Shown: piece by piece, positions 24,531 through 32,556 of the stretch
Layout of the letters: each line of letters opens with the position of its first letter
How positions within the stretch are numbered: position 1 is the stretch's first letter
Assembly: GCA_027028505.1 (NCBI GenBank)
Contig: JALVJE010000236.1
Coordinates: 1-52,373, forward strand
Length of the DNA: 52,373 nucleotides
Direction of reading: 5' to 3'
Origin: Bacteroidales bacterium
Lineage (GTDB): Bacteria > Bacteroidota > Bacteroidia > Bacteroidales > VadinHA17
The notes under the pieces: model-generated
What the model was told of the DNA's origin: nothing
The model's database searches: none
Seen by the model: only the letters and a program-made list of their open reading frames with translations
Position numbers and translations under genes: made by a program

Positions 24531-26135
24531 ATGAAGGTACACCGGCTGAAGATCATGAGGATAGTGCTGTCGTTGTTCTTCCTCATTATCACTTCCTTAC
24601 TGTTCCTTGATTATCGCAGGATCATCCCTGACAGCTGGTTCCATGTCATCCTTTCGCTGCAGTTCGTGCCTTCGCTCCTGAAGTTCTCCACCCTGCTAAG
24701 CCTTTCTGCTTTTGGCTTCCTGGTGGTCCTCATCCTCTCTTTTCTGTTCGGACGTATCTATTGCTCGACCATCTGCCCGTTGGGGATCATGCAGGATGTG
24801 ACCGCCTGGTTGTCCCGGAAAATGAGATCGAAAAAAAACCGGAGATACCATCATGCCAAGGCGCACAATATCCTGCGCTACAGCATCCTGGGGATCACGG
24901 TGGCAGCGCTGCTCTTCGGATCGACCTGGCTGCTGCTGTTGCTGGATCCCTACAGCAACTACGGCAGGATCATGACCTACTTCCTCAAGCCGGTGGTGGT
25001 GGGCCTGAACAATGTGCTGGCCTCCCTGTTACAGAAGAAGGACATCTATACGCTTTATCCCGTTTCTATTCCGGCGGTCAAGGCGGCCGTCTATGCCGTG
25101 CCGGGGGCCATCCTCGTGCTGACCCTCTGGATGTCGGCCACCAAAGGACGCCTCTACTGCAATACGGTGTGTCCCGTGGGTGCTTTCCTGGGACTTATCT
25201 CCAAAGTATCCCTCTTCCGGTTCAGGATCAACAAAACCGCCTGTACCTCCTGTCGTCTGTGTGAGTTCTCCTGCAAGTCGGCCTGCATCGACCTGAAGAA
25301 CATGACAGTGGACAACAGCCGCTGCGTGACCTGTTTCGACTGTCTGGACTCCTGTAATTTCGGGGCCATCAGCTATACGGTCCGCAGACCGGCGGCATCC
25401 GTGAAAGAGCCTGAGCTGGTCCCCGTGACCCCGGCCGGCAAAAAAAAGGATTTTGACGCTTCGAAGCGTGCCTTCCTGCTGGGAACCGTGGCCTTCCTGG
25501 CAGGCGCCGCAAGGATATCTTCCGCCAAAGAGTATCCGAAGAATGCCCGCCCTACTACCATCCCGGAAGAGAAGGAGTTCCCGGTCACGCCGCCGGGCTC
25601 CATTAGCATACAGCATTTCACCGATCACTGTACGGCCTGCTCCCTTTGTATCGATGCATGTCCTTCGGATGTGCTGCAGCCGGCCTTCCTGCAGTACGGC
25701 CTGGCCGGGATGATGCAGCCGGTTATGGATTACCATGCAGGCTACTGCAACTATGACTGCGTGCGTTGTACGGAGGTATGTCCCACAGGAGCGATCCTCC
25801 CTCTGGAACCGGAAGCCAAGAAGCTGGTGCAGATGGGGCTGGCGGTCTTTGTAAAAGAGAGTTGTGTGGTCTTTACGGATGAGACCAACTGCGGCGCATG
25901 TGCCGAGCACTGTCCCACCAAGGCAGTGCACATGGTGCCTTATAAGGATGATCTCGTGATCCCCGAGACCACCGACGATATCTGTATCGGCTGCGGCGCC
26001 TGCGAGCATGCCTGCCCCACAGAACCCTTCAAAGCCATCTATGTCAACGGCAAGAACATCCAGAGCGTGGCCAAAAAACCCAAGACCGAAAAACTGGAGA
26101 ACCCCCTGGAGGATACGGAGGATTTTCCTTTTTAG
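24531..26135 (+). CDS. NapH/NosR-like membrane polyferredoxin
   Basis: The protein has 534 residues. The N-terminal half has about five membrane helices and two CxxxCP motifs on the membrane edge (CSTICPLG, CNTVCPVG), the signature of the NapH/NosR/PceC-type electron-transfer family. Iron-sulfur motifs follow: CTSCRLCEFSC with CVTCFDCLDSC, then after a hydrophobic linker CTACSLCIDACP, CVRCTEVCP, CGACAEHCP and CIGCGACEHACP, enough for about four to six [4Fe-4S] clusters. Such proteins pass electrons between the quinone pool and periplasmic or cytoplasmic enzymes. It starts 9 nt after the DUF362 gene with AGGGGAG in front. The partner reaction is unknown. A GTGTGGA heptamer array begins at its stop codon. 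Confidence 0.9.
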   Translation: MKVHRLKIMRIVLSLFFLIITSLLFLDYRRIIPDSWFHVILSLQFVPSLLKFSTLLSLSAFGFLVVLILSFLFGRIYCSTICPLGIMQDVTAWLSRKMRSKKNRRYHHAKAHNILRYSILGITVAALLFGSTWLLLLLDPYSNYGRIMTYFLKPVVVGLNNVLASLLQKKDIYTLYPVSIPAVKAAVYAVPGAILVLTLWMSATKGRLYCNTVCPVGAFLGLISKVSLFRFRINKTACTSCRLCEFSCKSACIDLKNMTVDNSRCVTCFDCLDSCNFGAISYTVRRPAASVKEPELVPVTPAGKKKDFDASKRAFLLGTVAFLAGAARISSAKEYPKNARPTTIPEEKEFPVTPPGSISIQHFTDHCTACSLCIDACPSDVLQPAFLQYGLAGMMQPVMDYHAGYCNYDCVRCTEVCPTGAILPLEPEAKKLVQMGLAVFVKESCVVFTDETNCGACAEHCPTKAVHMVPYKDDLVIPETTDDICIGCGACEHACPTEPFKAIYVNGKNIQSVAKKPKTEKLENPLEDTEDFPF

Positions 26136-26746
26136 GAAGTGTGGAGTGTGGAGTGTGGAGTGACGAGTTTGGAGTTAAATATGATTTAACTTTTCAACTT
26201 ATCAACTCATCAACCTGTCAACCAAATATACCTATTTAAATAGGTATTAAAATAGGTTTTTAAATAGGTAATTAAATACCTATTTTTTGAGTGTTGAGTG
26301 TGGAGTCCCGCAACTCACGAAATCTTCGATTTCGCATGAGTTGCGAGGATGCTCGCAAATCTCCGATTTGCGGCATGTGGAGTTGTTTTCGCATCCTGCC
26401 TGCGGCAGGCAGGTATCGCATTATCTCTTCATCGCTTCATCTCTTCATCGCTTCATTCTTCGCCCTTCCCCGCCCGGCTATTCCGCAAAGGTACGCCAAG
26501 GGGCCGCCAAGGTCCGCAAAGGTCTCATCGCTTCATCGTTCTCTTCCCACTTTTCGACTTTTTGACCTTTGACCCTTCGTCTTTCGCCCTTTCAGGGCTC
26601 ATCTCTCATCCCTCGTCCGCCGAAGCCTCCGGCGAAGGCGGAGCTCATCTCTCATCGCTCATTGCTGACCCTTCCCACTCTTCCGACTTTTCGACCTTTG
26701 GACTCTTCGACCTGTTCGTCATTCGCCGATCATCCTTCGCCCTTCC
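26136..26746. repeat. 611-nt mosaic of short repeats and hairpins
   Basis: No gene is visible. Contents in order: a GTGTGGA array starting at the upstream stop codon (26136-26176); AT-rich palindromes around ATACCTATTT (26228-26287); nested hairpins (CGCAACTCA...TGAGTTGCG near 26308-26345, CGCAAATC-TCC-GATTTGCG near 26354-26373); a CCTGCC palindrome (26396-26414); CTTCATCT units; a CCGCAAAGGT block (26481-26523); and a long degenerate CTTTCGAC/CTCATCTC array that ends at the aldo/keto reductase stop codon. Confidence 0.75.
26263..26287 (+). terminator. Possible intrinsic terminator after the polyferredoxin gene
   Basis: AAATAGGTA and TACCTATTT pair across a 6-nt loop and are followed by further T residues. 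It is part of a cluster of AATAGGTA palindromes. The stem is AT-rich, so the strength is uncertain. Confidence 0.45.
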
Positions 26747-27742
26747 TCAATACTCCGCCAGCAGATCATCAATAATATTCAGCTCCTCCATGGTGAAATC
26801 GGTGTTTTCGATGCACCGGAAGGAGTCGAGCAGTTGTTCCTTGTTGCGGGCGCCGATGAGCACGGAGGTGATCCTGGGGTCTTTCAGCACCCAGGCAAGG
26901 GCCATCTGTGCCAGGCTCTGGCCTCTCTTGGCCGCCAGGGCGTTCAGCTTGTTCAGGGTCTTCACCAGTCCGGGTGTGATGGCCGATCGCTGCAGGAATC
27001 CGTAGGGGTTGGCTGCCCGAGAGTTTTCCGGGATCTCCTTCAGGTATTTGTTCGTGAGCAGACCCTGGGCCAGGGGGGAGAAGGCGATGCAGCCGATACC
27101 GTTCTCATCCAGTGTGTCCAGCAGTCCTTTTTCCACCCAGCGGTCCAGCATCGAATAACGGGCCTGGTGGATCACACAGGGCGTACCCAGCGCCTCCAGG
27201 ATGCCGGCAGCCCGGCGGGTGCTGTCAGGATCGTAGTTGGAGATGCCCACATACAGGGCCTTGCCCTGCCTTACGGCATCGGAGAGGGCGGTCATCGTCT
27301 CCTCCAGCGGGGTGTCCGGATCAAAACGGTGGGAATAGAAGATGTCCACATACTCCAGTCCCATCCTGCGCAGACTCTGGTCGAGGCTGGCCAGCAGGTA
27401 TTTGCGGGAGCCCCATTCACCGTAAGGGCCGTCCCACATGCGGTATCCCGCCTTGGTGGAGATGATCAGCTCGTCGCGGTAAGGATGCAAATCGTTCTTC
27501 AGGATCTTGCCGAAGTTCTCTTCGGCACTGCCCGGTGGCGGACCGTAGTTATTGGCCAGATCGAAATGGATGATGCCGTGGTCAAAGGCCGTCAATACCG
27601 TCTCACGGCCGGTCTCAAAATCATCCACATGACCGAAATTGTGCCACAGGCCCAGCGACACCTGCGGCAGGAGCAATCCGCTGTTGCCGCTGCGGTTGTA
27701 AATGTCACGGGAATATCTGTTCTTATCGGCTGTATGGGTCAT
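26747..27742 (-). CDS. Aldo/keto reductase, L-glyceraldehyde-3-phosphate reductase (YghZ) type
   Basis: The protein has 331 residues from the ATG at 27742 (MTHTADKNRYS); 17 in-frame codons upstream are not family-like. The AKR catalytic tetrad is visible: Asp and Tyr in HFDLANNYGPPPGSAEENFG, Lys in IISTKAGYRMW, His in IFYSHRFDPDTPLEETM. The end of the barrel carries the NADP-binding loop (FSPLAQGLLTNKYL, VLIGARNKEQL). It resembles the YghZ/Kv-beta-like AKR14 group, which reduces L-glyceraldehyde 3-phosphate and methylglyoxal; the substrate here is inferred. The gene is bracketed on both sides by related repeat mosaics. Confidence 0.93.
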   Translation of the reverse strand: MTHTADKNRYSRDIYNRSGNSGLLLPQVSLGLWHNFGHVDDFETGRETVLTAFDHGIIHFDLANNYGPPPGSAEENFGKILKNDLHPYRDELIISTKAGYRMWDGPYGEWGSRKYLLASLDQSLRRMGLEYVDIFYSHRFDPDTPLEETMTALSDAVRQGKALYVGISNYDPDSTRRAAGILEALGTPCVIHQARYSMLDRWVEKGLLDTLDENGIGCIAFSPLAQGLLTNKYLKEIPENSRAANPYGFLQRSAITPGLVKTLNKLNALAAKRGQSLAQMALAWVLKDPRITSVLIGARNKEQLLDSFRCIENTDFTMEELNIIDDLLAEY

Positions 27743-28209
27743 GGTATCTGAGTTTTTTGATTCGGACCCTAAATATACGAAAGATTTGATCATCCCGGAT
27801 CAACTTTTCTTTGTGGCGCTTTGCGTAACAGCTCTTTCAGGCTATCTTCAGGTTGTTCCGCAATGTTACGCCAAGGGCCGCAAAGGTCCGCAAAGGTGGA
27901 GTGGGGCTGGTGCTTACGCCCTTACCTTGCTCCGCACGCCTGCCTCCCGGTAGGCAAGGCTGTCGCCGTTCCCGATCTATCGGGATTAGCGCAAGCGCCC
28001 GAAGCGGCTACGCATAGGCGCAGCGGGGCCTTTTTCTCATCGCTCGTCGCTGGTTTCTGAGTAGCCGAAGGCGTATCGAAGGACATTGCTGACTCTTCCC
28101 ACTCTTCGACTCTTCGACTCTTCGACTCTTTGACTTTTTGACATCACAGAAAAAAGATCCTCTTTTTCCCTTACCTATTCTGGGTTCATTTTACTACTTT
28201 TACACGACC
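27743..28209. repeat. 467-nt repeat mosaic upstream of addA
   Basis: No gene is visible. It contains a CCGCAATG/CCGCAAAGGT block (27856-27897) related to 26481-26523, a CCTGCCTCCCGGTAGGCA palindrome (about 27940-27957), CCCGATCTATCGGG, an inverted single copy of the 32-bp repeat (28052-28083), and a clean 8-nt array CTCTTCGA (28090-28142). The frame of the helicase gene is open back to 28138, but those codons fall in repeat and leader sequence. Confidence 0.7.
28052..28083 (-). repeat. Inverted single copy of the 32-bp tandem-repeat unit
   Basis: On the minus strand it reads TCCTTCGATACGCC followed by TTCGGCTACTCAG and AAACC, identical to variant A at 16413-16444 except for one base. Confidence 0.92.
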
Positions 28210-31200
28210 ATGCCCGAGGAACCCCTGAGGATATATCATGCATCTGCCGGAACCGGGAAGACCTTTACCCTGGTAGAGAACTATCTTGCTCTGTTACTGG
28301 AGAGTGAGCATACTTTCCGGCATATCCTGGCGGTCACATTTACCAACAAAGCCACTGCGGAGATGAAAGACCGGATCATCCGTGTGTTGTACGGTCTTTC
28401 GAAAGCGGGTCTGCAGGAGTTCGAGGCGACCGGCGAGGTGAATGAGGCCCTAGCCTACCTGGAAAAAATGCCTGAACCGTTGCGCAGGGACCTGCCGACG
28501 GTGAGGAGGCGGGCGCTCAGGGCTCTTCAGCTGATCCTCTATGAGTATCCTGCCTTCTCGGTGCAGACCATCGACAGTTTTTTCCAGCGGGTGCTGCGGG
28601 GCTTTGCGCGCGAGCTGGACCTTCCCTTTGCCTATGATATGGAGTTTGATGAGGACCTTGTGCTGGAGGAGATCACCGACATGCTGCTGCTGCAGGCAGG
28701 GGAGGACGAGGCCCTGCTCGGGTGGCTCCTTCGGATGATGGAGGACACCGGCGATGATACCGGCAACTGGGACATCAAAGCCCTCCTGCTGAGGCAGGGA
28801 AAGGATATATTTACCGAAGCGTTCAAATCCCTGCCGAAGGAAGTGCTGGAACAGCTGACTAGCCGGTCGTTCCTCAGGGAGTACCTCGGTGACCTGCGGC
28901 AGGTGATCCGGTCGTTCGAGGACCAGATGAAAGATCTGGGCCGCCGGGGGCTGGAGATCTTCCGTACCCACGGAGTGGAGGCCGGGGATTTCTCTTTCGG
29001 GGAGAACGGCGTGGCCGGCATCTTCCGGAAGCTGGCCGACGGCAGTGTGATCAGGGAGGGGAAACCGCTTTTCGGGGCCAGGGCTCAGGCGGCCCTGGAG
29101 GATGCCGGCCGCTGGCTGCCGAAGAAAAAGCAGAGCGATACGGCGCTGACCGCCCTGGTCTCCTCCCGGCTGCATCCGCTCCTGCATGAGATATCCCGGT
29201 ACTATGAGGAAAATGCCCCGGATTATTATACGGCCCGGGTGATCTACAAACGCCTCTATACGCTGGGCATCATGGCCGATCTGCGACAGCAGCTCTACCG
29301 CTGGATGCGGGAGAAGAACCGCCTGCTCATCTCCGAGACGGGCAGTTTCCTGCGGGGGATCATCGGGGAGAATGATATCCCCTTTGTCTATGAAAAGACA
29401 GGACAGTACTATTCCAGTTATATGATCGATGAGTTCCAGGACACCTCGCGTATCCAGTATGAAGACCTGCTGCCGTTGCTCAGGAACAGCATGGCCTCGG
29501 GAGGCTCTTCCCTCATCGTGGGGGATATCAAGCAGTCGCTCTACCGCTGGCGCAACGGCGACTGGGAGATCATGCACCGGGATATCTACCGTGACCTGTC
29601 GCTGTATCCCGGTGTGAAGCGCCGCCTGAAGACCAATTACCGCAGCCGGAAGGATGTGGTGCGATTCAACAATACTTTCTTTGTAGCGGCCGGGGATGAA
29701 CTCTGGAAGATGTACCTGGAGGGTCTCGGCGGCGTCTTTTCCGGGGATGAACCTCTGCTCGGGGAACAGAAAGAGGTGCTGGCTTCCATCTATAATCCCG
29801 GTGAGGTGGTGCAGGAGGTGCCCCAGGGTGCTGGGGGCGGCTATGTCTCCGTACGCCTGGTGGAAGGCGATGAGGAGCGGTCGTGGCGGGAGGAAGCCCT
29901 GGAAAGAACAGCCCTGCTCATCGACGAGCTGACAGGCCGCGAAGGCTGGTCGCCCGGCGCCGTGATGGTGCTGGTACGCTCCAACAGGGACGGCCGCGAG
30001 GTGGTGCGTTATCTCCTCGAAAGACAACAGCACGACCCTGAGGCTGTGCGTTATCCCGTCGTGTCGCAGGACTCCCTCTACCTGGCAGCCTCTCCTGTCG
30101 TACGTTTTCTGGTGGCTTTCCTCAGGTATGTTACCGATCCTGCCGATACGCTGGTCTTTACCACGCTCTGGTACTGGTATGAGAGGATCCGCAACATGGA
30201 CGGGACGTTCCGTCTGCCTTCCTATCATCTGCGGGATATTGCCTCTGTTCCGCCGGAGGAGAGGATCTGGCTCTTCCTGCCCGGCAGCGACCGCGCATGG
30301 CTGCAAAAGCTAATGGTACAACCCCTGCCGGAGGTGGTCAGGGAGATCGTAAGTCATTTCGGTCTGCAGGAGCGCCGGGAGGAGGTCACTTTCCTGCATA
30401 CTTTCCAGAATTTCCTGACCGATTTTGTCAACCGGGAAGGTTCGGACGCTGTGGCCTTCCTGGAGTGGTGGGACGAGACCGGCTGGCAGCAGTCGGTGCA
30501 GTTGCCTGAAGAGGTGGATGCCGTACGGGTGCTGACGATCCACAAGGCCAAAGGCCTGGGAGCGTCCGTGGTGATCATGCCTTTTGCCGACTGGGAATTT
30601 GAGAAAAAGTCAGGAACAAATACCGGTGTGCTCTGGTGCCGGCCCCGTACAGCCCCCTTCAACAAAGCCTCCCTGGTGCCGGTGGAGTACAACAGGATGT
30701 TGCTGCGCAGTCGTTTTGCCGGGGATTACATGAAGGAACGTTTCTCGGCCCACCTGGATAACCTGAATCTGCTGTATGTGGCTTTCACCCGTGCCCGCGA
30801 GCGACTGTACGCCTTCGTCCCCGCAGGGAAAGGAAAGGAATTGTCGGCCCTGCTGCTCAATACCCTGAAAGGTGTTTCTGTCGAATGGGATCCTGAGAAG
30901 AAACCGGATCCTTCCGGTGAAATATATAAAAAGGAGGAAGGTCTCTACGAGATCGGCCGGCCGGCCCCACCGGCAGGGGAAGTGGCTTCGGCGGGACAGG
31001 ATGTGCAGGACTTCCCGGCAGGGACCGCTCTGCAGCGCCTGCGCATTGCAGGCAAGGGGAGGGAATATTTCCTCCTTGAAAAAGGTGGGTATAAGGAACG
31101 TATCGACAGGGGTACCCTCTACCATGCCCTGCTGGCGGAGGTCGTGACGGAAAAAGATGTGGAGCGGGCCGTGAGAAAAGCCGTTTCTGCCGGCCTGGTC

Positions 31201-31527
31201 GGGGCCGGGGAGAAAGAGCGCCTGGAGGAAGAGATCAGGGGTTTTCTCCGTCAGGAAAAGGCCGCAGAATGGTTCTCCGGCCGGTGGCAGGTGAAGACCG
31301 AAGCCGATGTGATCCTGCCGGGAGGCCGGACCCTCCGTCCCGACAGGGTGATGATCCGTGACGGAGAGGCGATCGTCGTGGACTATAAGTTCGGGGAGGT
31401 GGAGGAGGATGCCTACAAACGCCAGGTGAGGCGATACATGGAGGTGATGAAGCAAATGGGCTACCGCAAGGTGACGGGGATCGTATGGTATGTGATACTG
31501 AACAAAATGATACAGGTGGATGACTGA
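28210..31527 (+). CDS. addA: AddA-like UvrD/RecB helicase-nuclease
   Basis: The protein has 1105 residues from the ATG at 28210 (MPEEPLRIYHASAGTGKT). It is an SF1A helicase with Walker A ASAGTGKT (residues 10-17), motif Ia AVTFTNKATAEMKDRI, motif II YMIDEFQDTSRIQYE, motif III VGDIKQSLYRWRNGD, motif IV KTNYRSRKDVVRFNN, motif V VRVLTIHKAKGLGASVVIMPF, and motif VI YVAFTRARERLYAF. The C-terminus carries a PD-(D/E)XK nuclease core (LRPDRVMIRDGEAIVVDYKFG, then QVRRYMEVMKQMGY), as in AddA/RecB. With addB 1 kb downstream it should form the double-strand-break-processing complex that feeds RecA. The stop codon overlaps the radical SAM start codon by 8 nt. The symbol is assigned by family and context. 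Confidence 0.93.
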   Translation: MPEEPLRIYHASAGTGKTFTLVENYLALLLESEHTFRHILAVTFTNKATAEMKDRIIRVLYGLSKAGLQEFEATGEVNEALAYLEKMPEPLRRDLPTVRRRALRALQLILYEYPAFSVQTIDSFFQRVLRGFARELDLPFAYDMEFDEDLVLEEITDMLLLQAGEDEALLGWLLRMMEDTGDDTGNWDIKALLLRQGKDIFTEAFKSLPKEVLEQLTSRSFLREYLGDLRQVIRSFEDQMKDLGRRGLEIFRTHGVEAGDFSFGENGVAGIFRKLADGSVIREGKPLFGARAQAALEDAGRWLPKKKQSDTALTALVSSRLHPLLHEISRYYEENAPDYYTARVIYKRLYTLGIMADLRQQLYRWMREKNRLLISETGSFLRGIIGENDIPFVYEKTGQYYSSYMIDEFQDTSRIQYEDLLPLLRNSMASGGSSLIVGDIKQSLYRWRNGDWEIMHRDIYRDLSLYPGVKRRLKTNYRSRKDVVRFNNTFFVAAGDELWKMYLEGLGGVFSGDEPLLGEQKEVLASIYNPGEVVQEVPQGAGGGYVSVRLVEGDEERSWREEALERTALLIDELTGREGWSPGAVMVLVRSNRDGREVVRYLLERQQHDPEAVRYPVVSQDSLYLAASPVVRFLVAFLRYVTDPADTLVFTTLWYWYERIRNMDGTFRLPSYHLRDIASVPPEERIWLFLPGSDRAWLQKLMVQPLPEVVREIVSHFGLQERREEVTFLHTFQNFLTDFVNREGSDAVAFLEWWDETGWQQSVQLPEEVDAVRVLTIHKAKGLGASVVIMPFADWEFEKKSGTNTGVLWCRPRTAPFNKASLVPVEYNRMLLRSRFAGDYMKERFSAHLDNLNLLYVAFTRARERLYAFVPAGKGKELSALLLNTLKGVSVEWDPEKKPDPSGEIYKKEEGLYEIGRPAPPAGEVASAGQDVQDFPAGTALQRLRIAGKGREYFLLEKGGYKERIDRGTLYHALLAEVVTEKDVERAVRKAVSAGLVGAGEKERLEEEIRGFLRQEKAAEWFSGRWQVKTEADVILPGGRTLRPDRVMIRDGEAIVVDYKFGEVEEDAYKRQVRRYMEVMKQMGYRKVTGIVWYVILNKMIQVDD

Positions 31528-32494
31528 CCGCAACGGACATACGGCTGCGAAATTTCCCTGGGGGTCGGAGCACCGCTATTTCCCGGCCTCCCTGTACTAC
31601 CGCAAGCGTTTCGGCGGGAGGGCGCAGAAGCTGTCGCTGGATGCGGGCTTCACCTGTCCCAACCGTGACGGCCGCGTGGGGCGGGGGGGATGCACCTATT
31701 GCAACAACGATGCTTTCAGCCCCTCCTACTGCGTGCCGGAGAAGAGCATTACGCAGCAATTGCGGGAAGGGATGGAATTCCATCGCCGCCGCTACCGCCG
31801 CGCCGGCAGCTTCCTGGCTTACTTCCAGGCGTATACCAACACCTATGCCCCGCTGGACGAGCTGAAGAGAAAATACGAGGAGGCGCTCTCCGTGGAGGGG
31901 GTGGACGGACTGGTCATCTCCACCCGCCCCGATTGTGTGGACGGGCCCATCCTCGATTACCTGGCCTCCCTGGCGCAGCAGGTGTTCGTGGCCGTGGAGT
32001 ATGGCGTGGAGTCCTGTTATGACAGGACCCTGCGGATGATCAACAGAGGCCACGATTTTGCGGCGAGCCGGAAGGCCATCCGCGAGACCGCGGCGCGCGG
32101 CCTGCCCACAGGAGCCCATCTGATCCTGGGCCTCCCCGGCGAGAGCCGGGAGGAGATGCTGGCCGAGGCGGAGATCCTCTCCTCCCTGCCCCTCGACATG
32201 ATCAAGCTGCACCAGCTGCAGATCGTCAAAGGCACCGTCATGGCCCGGCAGTACTGGGACGATCCGGATGCGTTCCACCTCTTCACCTGGGAGGAGTACC
32301 GCGACCTGGTGATCGCTTTCCTGGAGCGGCTGCGCCCCGACATTGCCGTGGAACGGGTGGTGGGCGAATCGCCCCCCCGTTACCTGGTCACCTCCCGCTT
32401 CGGAAAACGCCCCGACGTGCTGATGCAGGAGATCCTCCAGCGCATGGAAGAGCTGGATACCTGGCAAGGGAAAAGAAGGATGAATGATGAATGA
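31520..32494 (+). CDS. Radical SAM protein of the YhcC (TIGR01212) family
   Basis: The protein has 324 residues. The radical SAM cluster is formed by the cysteines in FTCPNRDGRVGRGGCTYCNN (a long CX11-12CxxC spacing typical of the YhcC group rather than classic CxxxCxxC). Other family blocks are ITQQLREGMEFHRRRYR, FLAYFQAYTNTYAPLDELKRKYEEAL, VDGLVISTRPDC, and EYGVESCYDRTLRMINRGHDF with GLPGESREEML. The reaction is not established for this family. The gene lies between addA and addB and overlaps addA by 8 nt, so it is in the same transcript. A short-period repeat starts in its last codons and fills the gap to addB. Confidence 0.93.
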   Translation: MTDRNGHTAAKFPWGSEHRYFPASLYYRKRFGGRAQKLSLDAGFTCPNRDGRVGRGGCTYCNNDAFSPSYCVPEKSITQQLREGMEFHRRRYRRAGSFLAYFQAYTNTYAPLDELKRKYEEALSVEGVDGLVISTRPDCVDGPILDYLASLAQQVFVAVEYGVESCYDRTLRMINRGHDFAASRKAIRETAARGLPTGAHLILGLPGESREEMLAEAEILSSLPLDMIKLHQLQIVKGTVMARQYWDDPDAFHLFTWEEYRDLVIAFLERLRPDIAVERVVGESPPRYLVTSRFGKRPDVLMQEILQRMEELDTWQGKRRMNDE

Positions 32495-32556
32495 TGAATG
32501 ATGAACGACGAACCTGGAACCTGGAACCTGAAACTTGGAACCTGGAACCTGAAACG
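32482..32556. repeat. 7-nt tandem array between the radical SAM stop and the addB start
   Basis: Units GAATGAT (in-frame codons of the end of the radical SAM gene, then beyond its TGA) pass into GAACGAC and then into CTGGAAC/CTGAAAC units up to the addB ATG. It is the only short-period array in this window that sits inside an operon. If translation began at 32491 it would add 22 low-complexity residues to AddB. Confidence 0.85.

Noticed and set aside
28450-30306. 618-codon open frame on the minus strand opposite addA
   Set aside because: Antisense to clear helicase motifs; long antisense frames are expected in GC-rich genes. Its composition (His/Gln/Pro-rich) is not protein-like.
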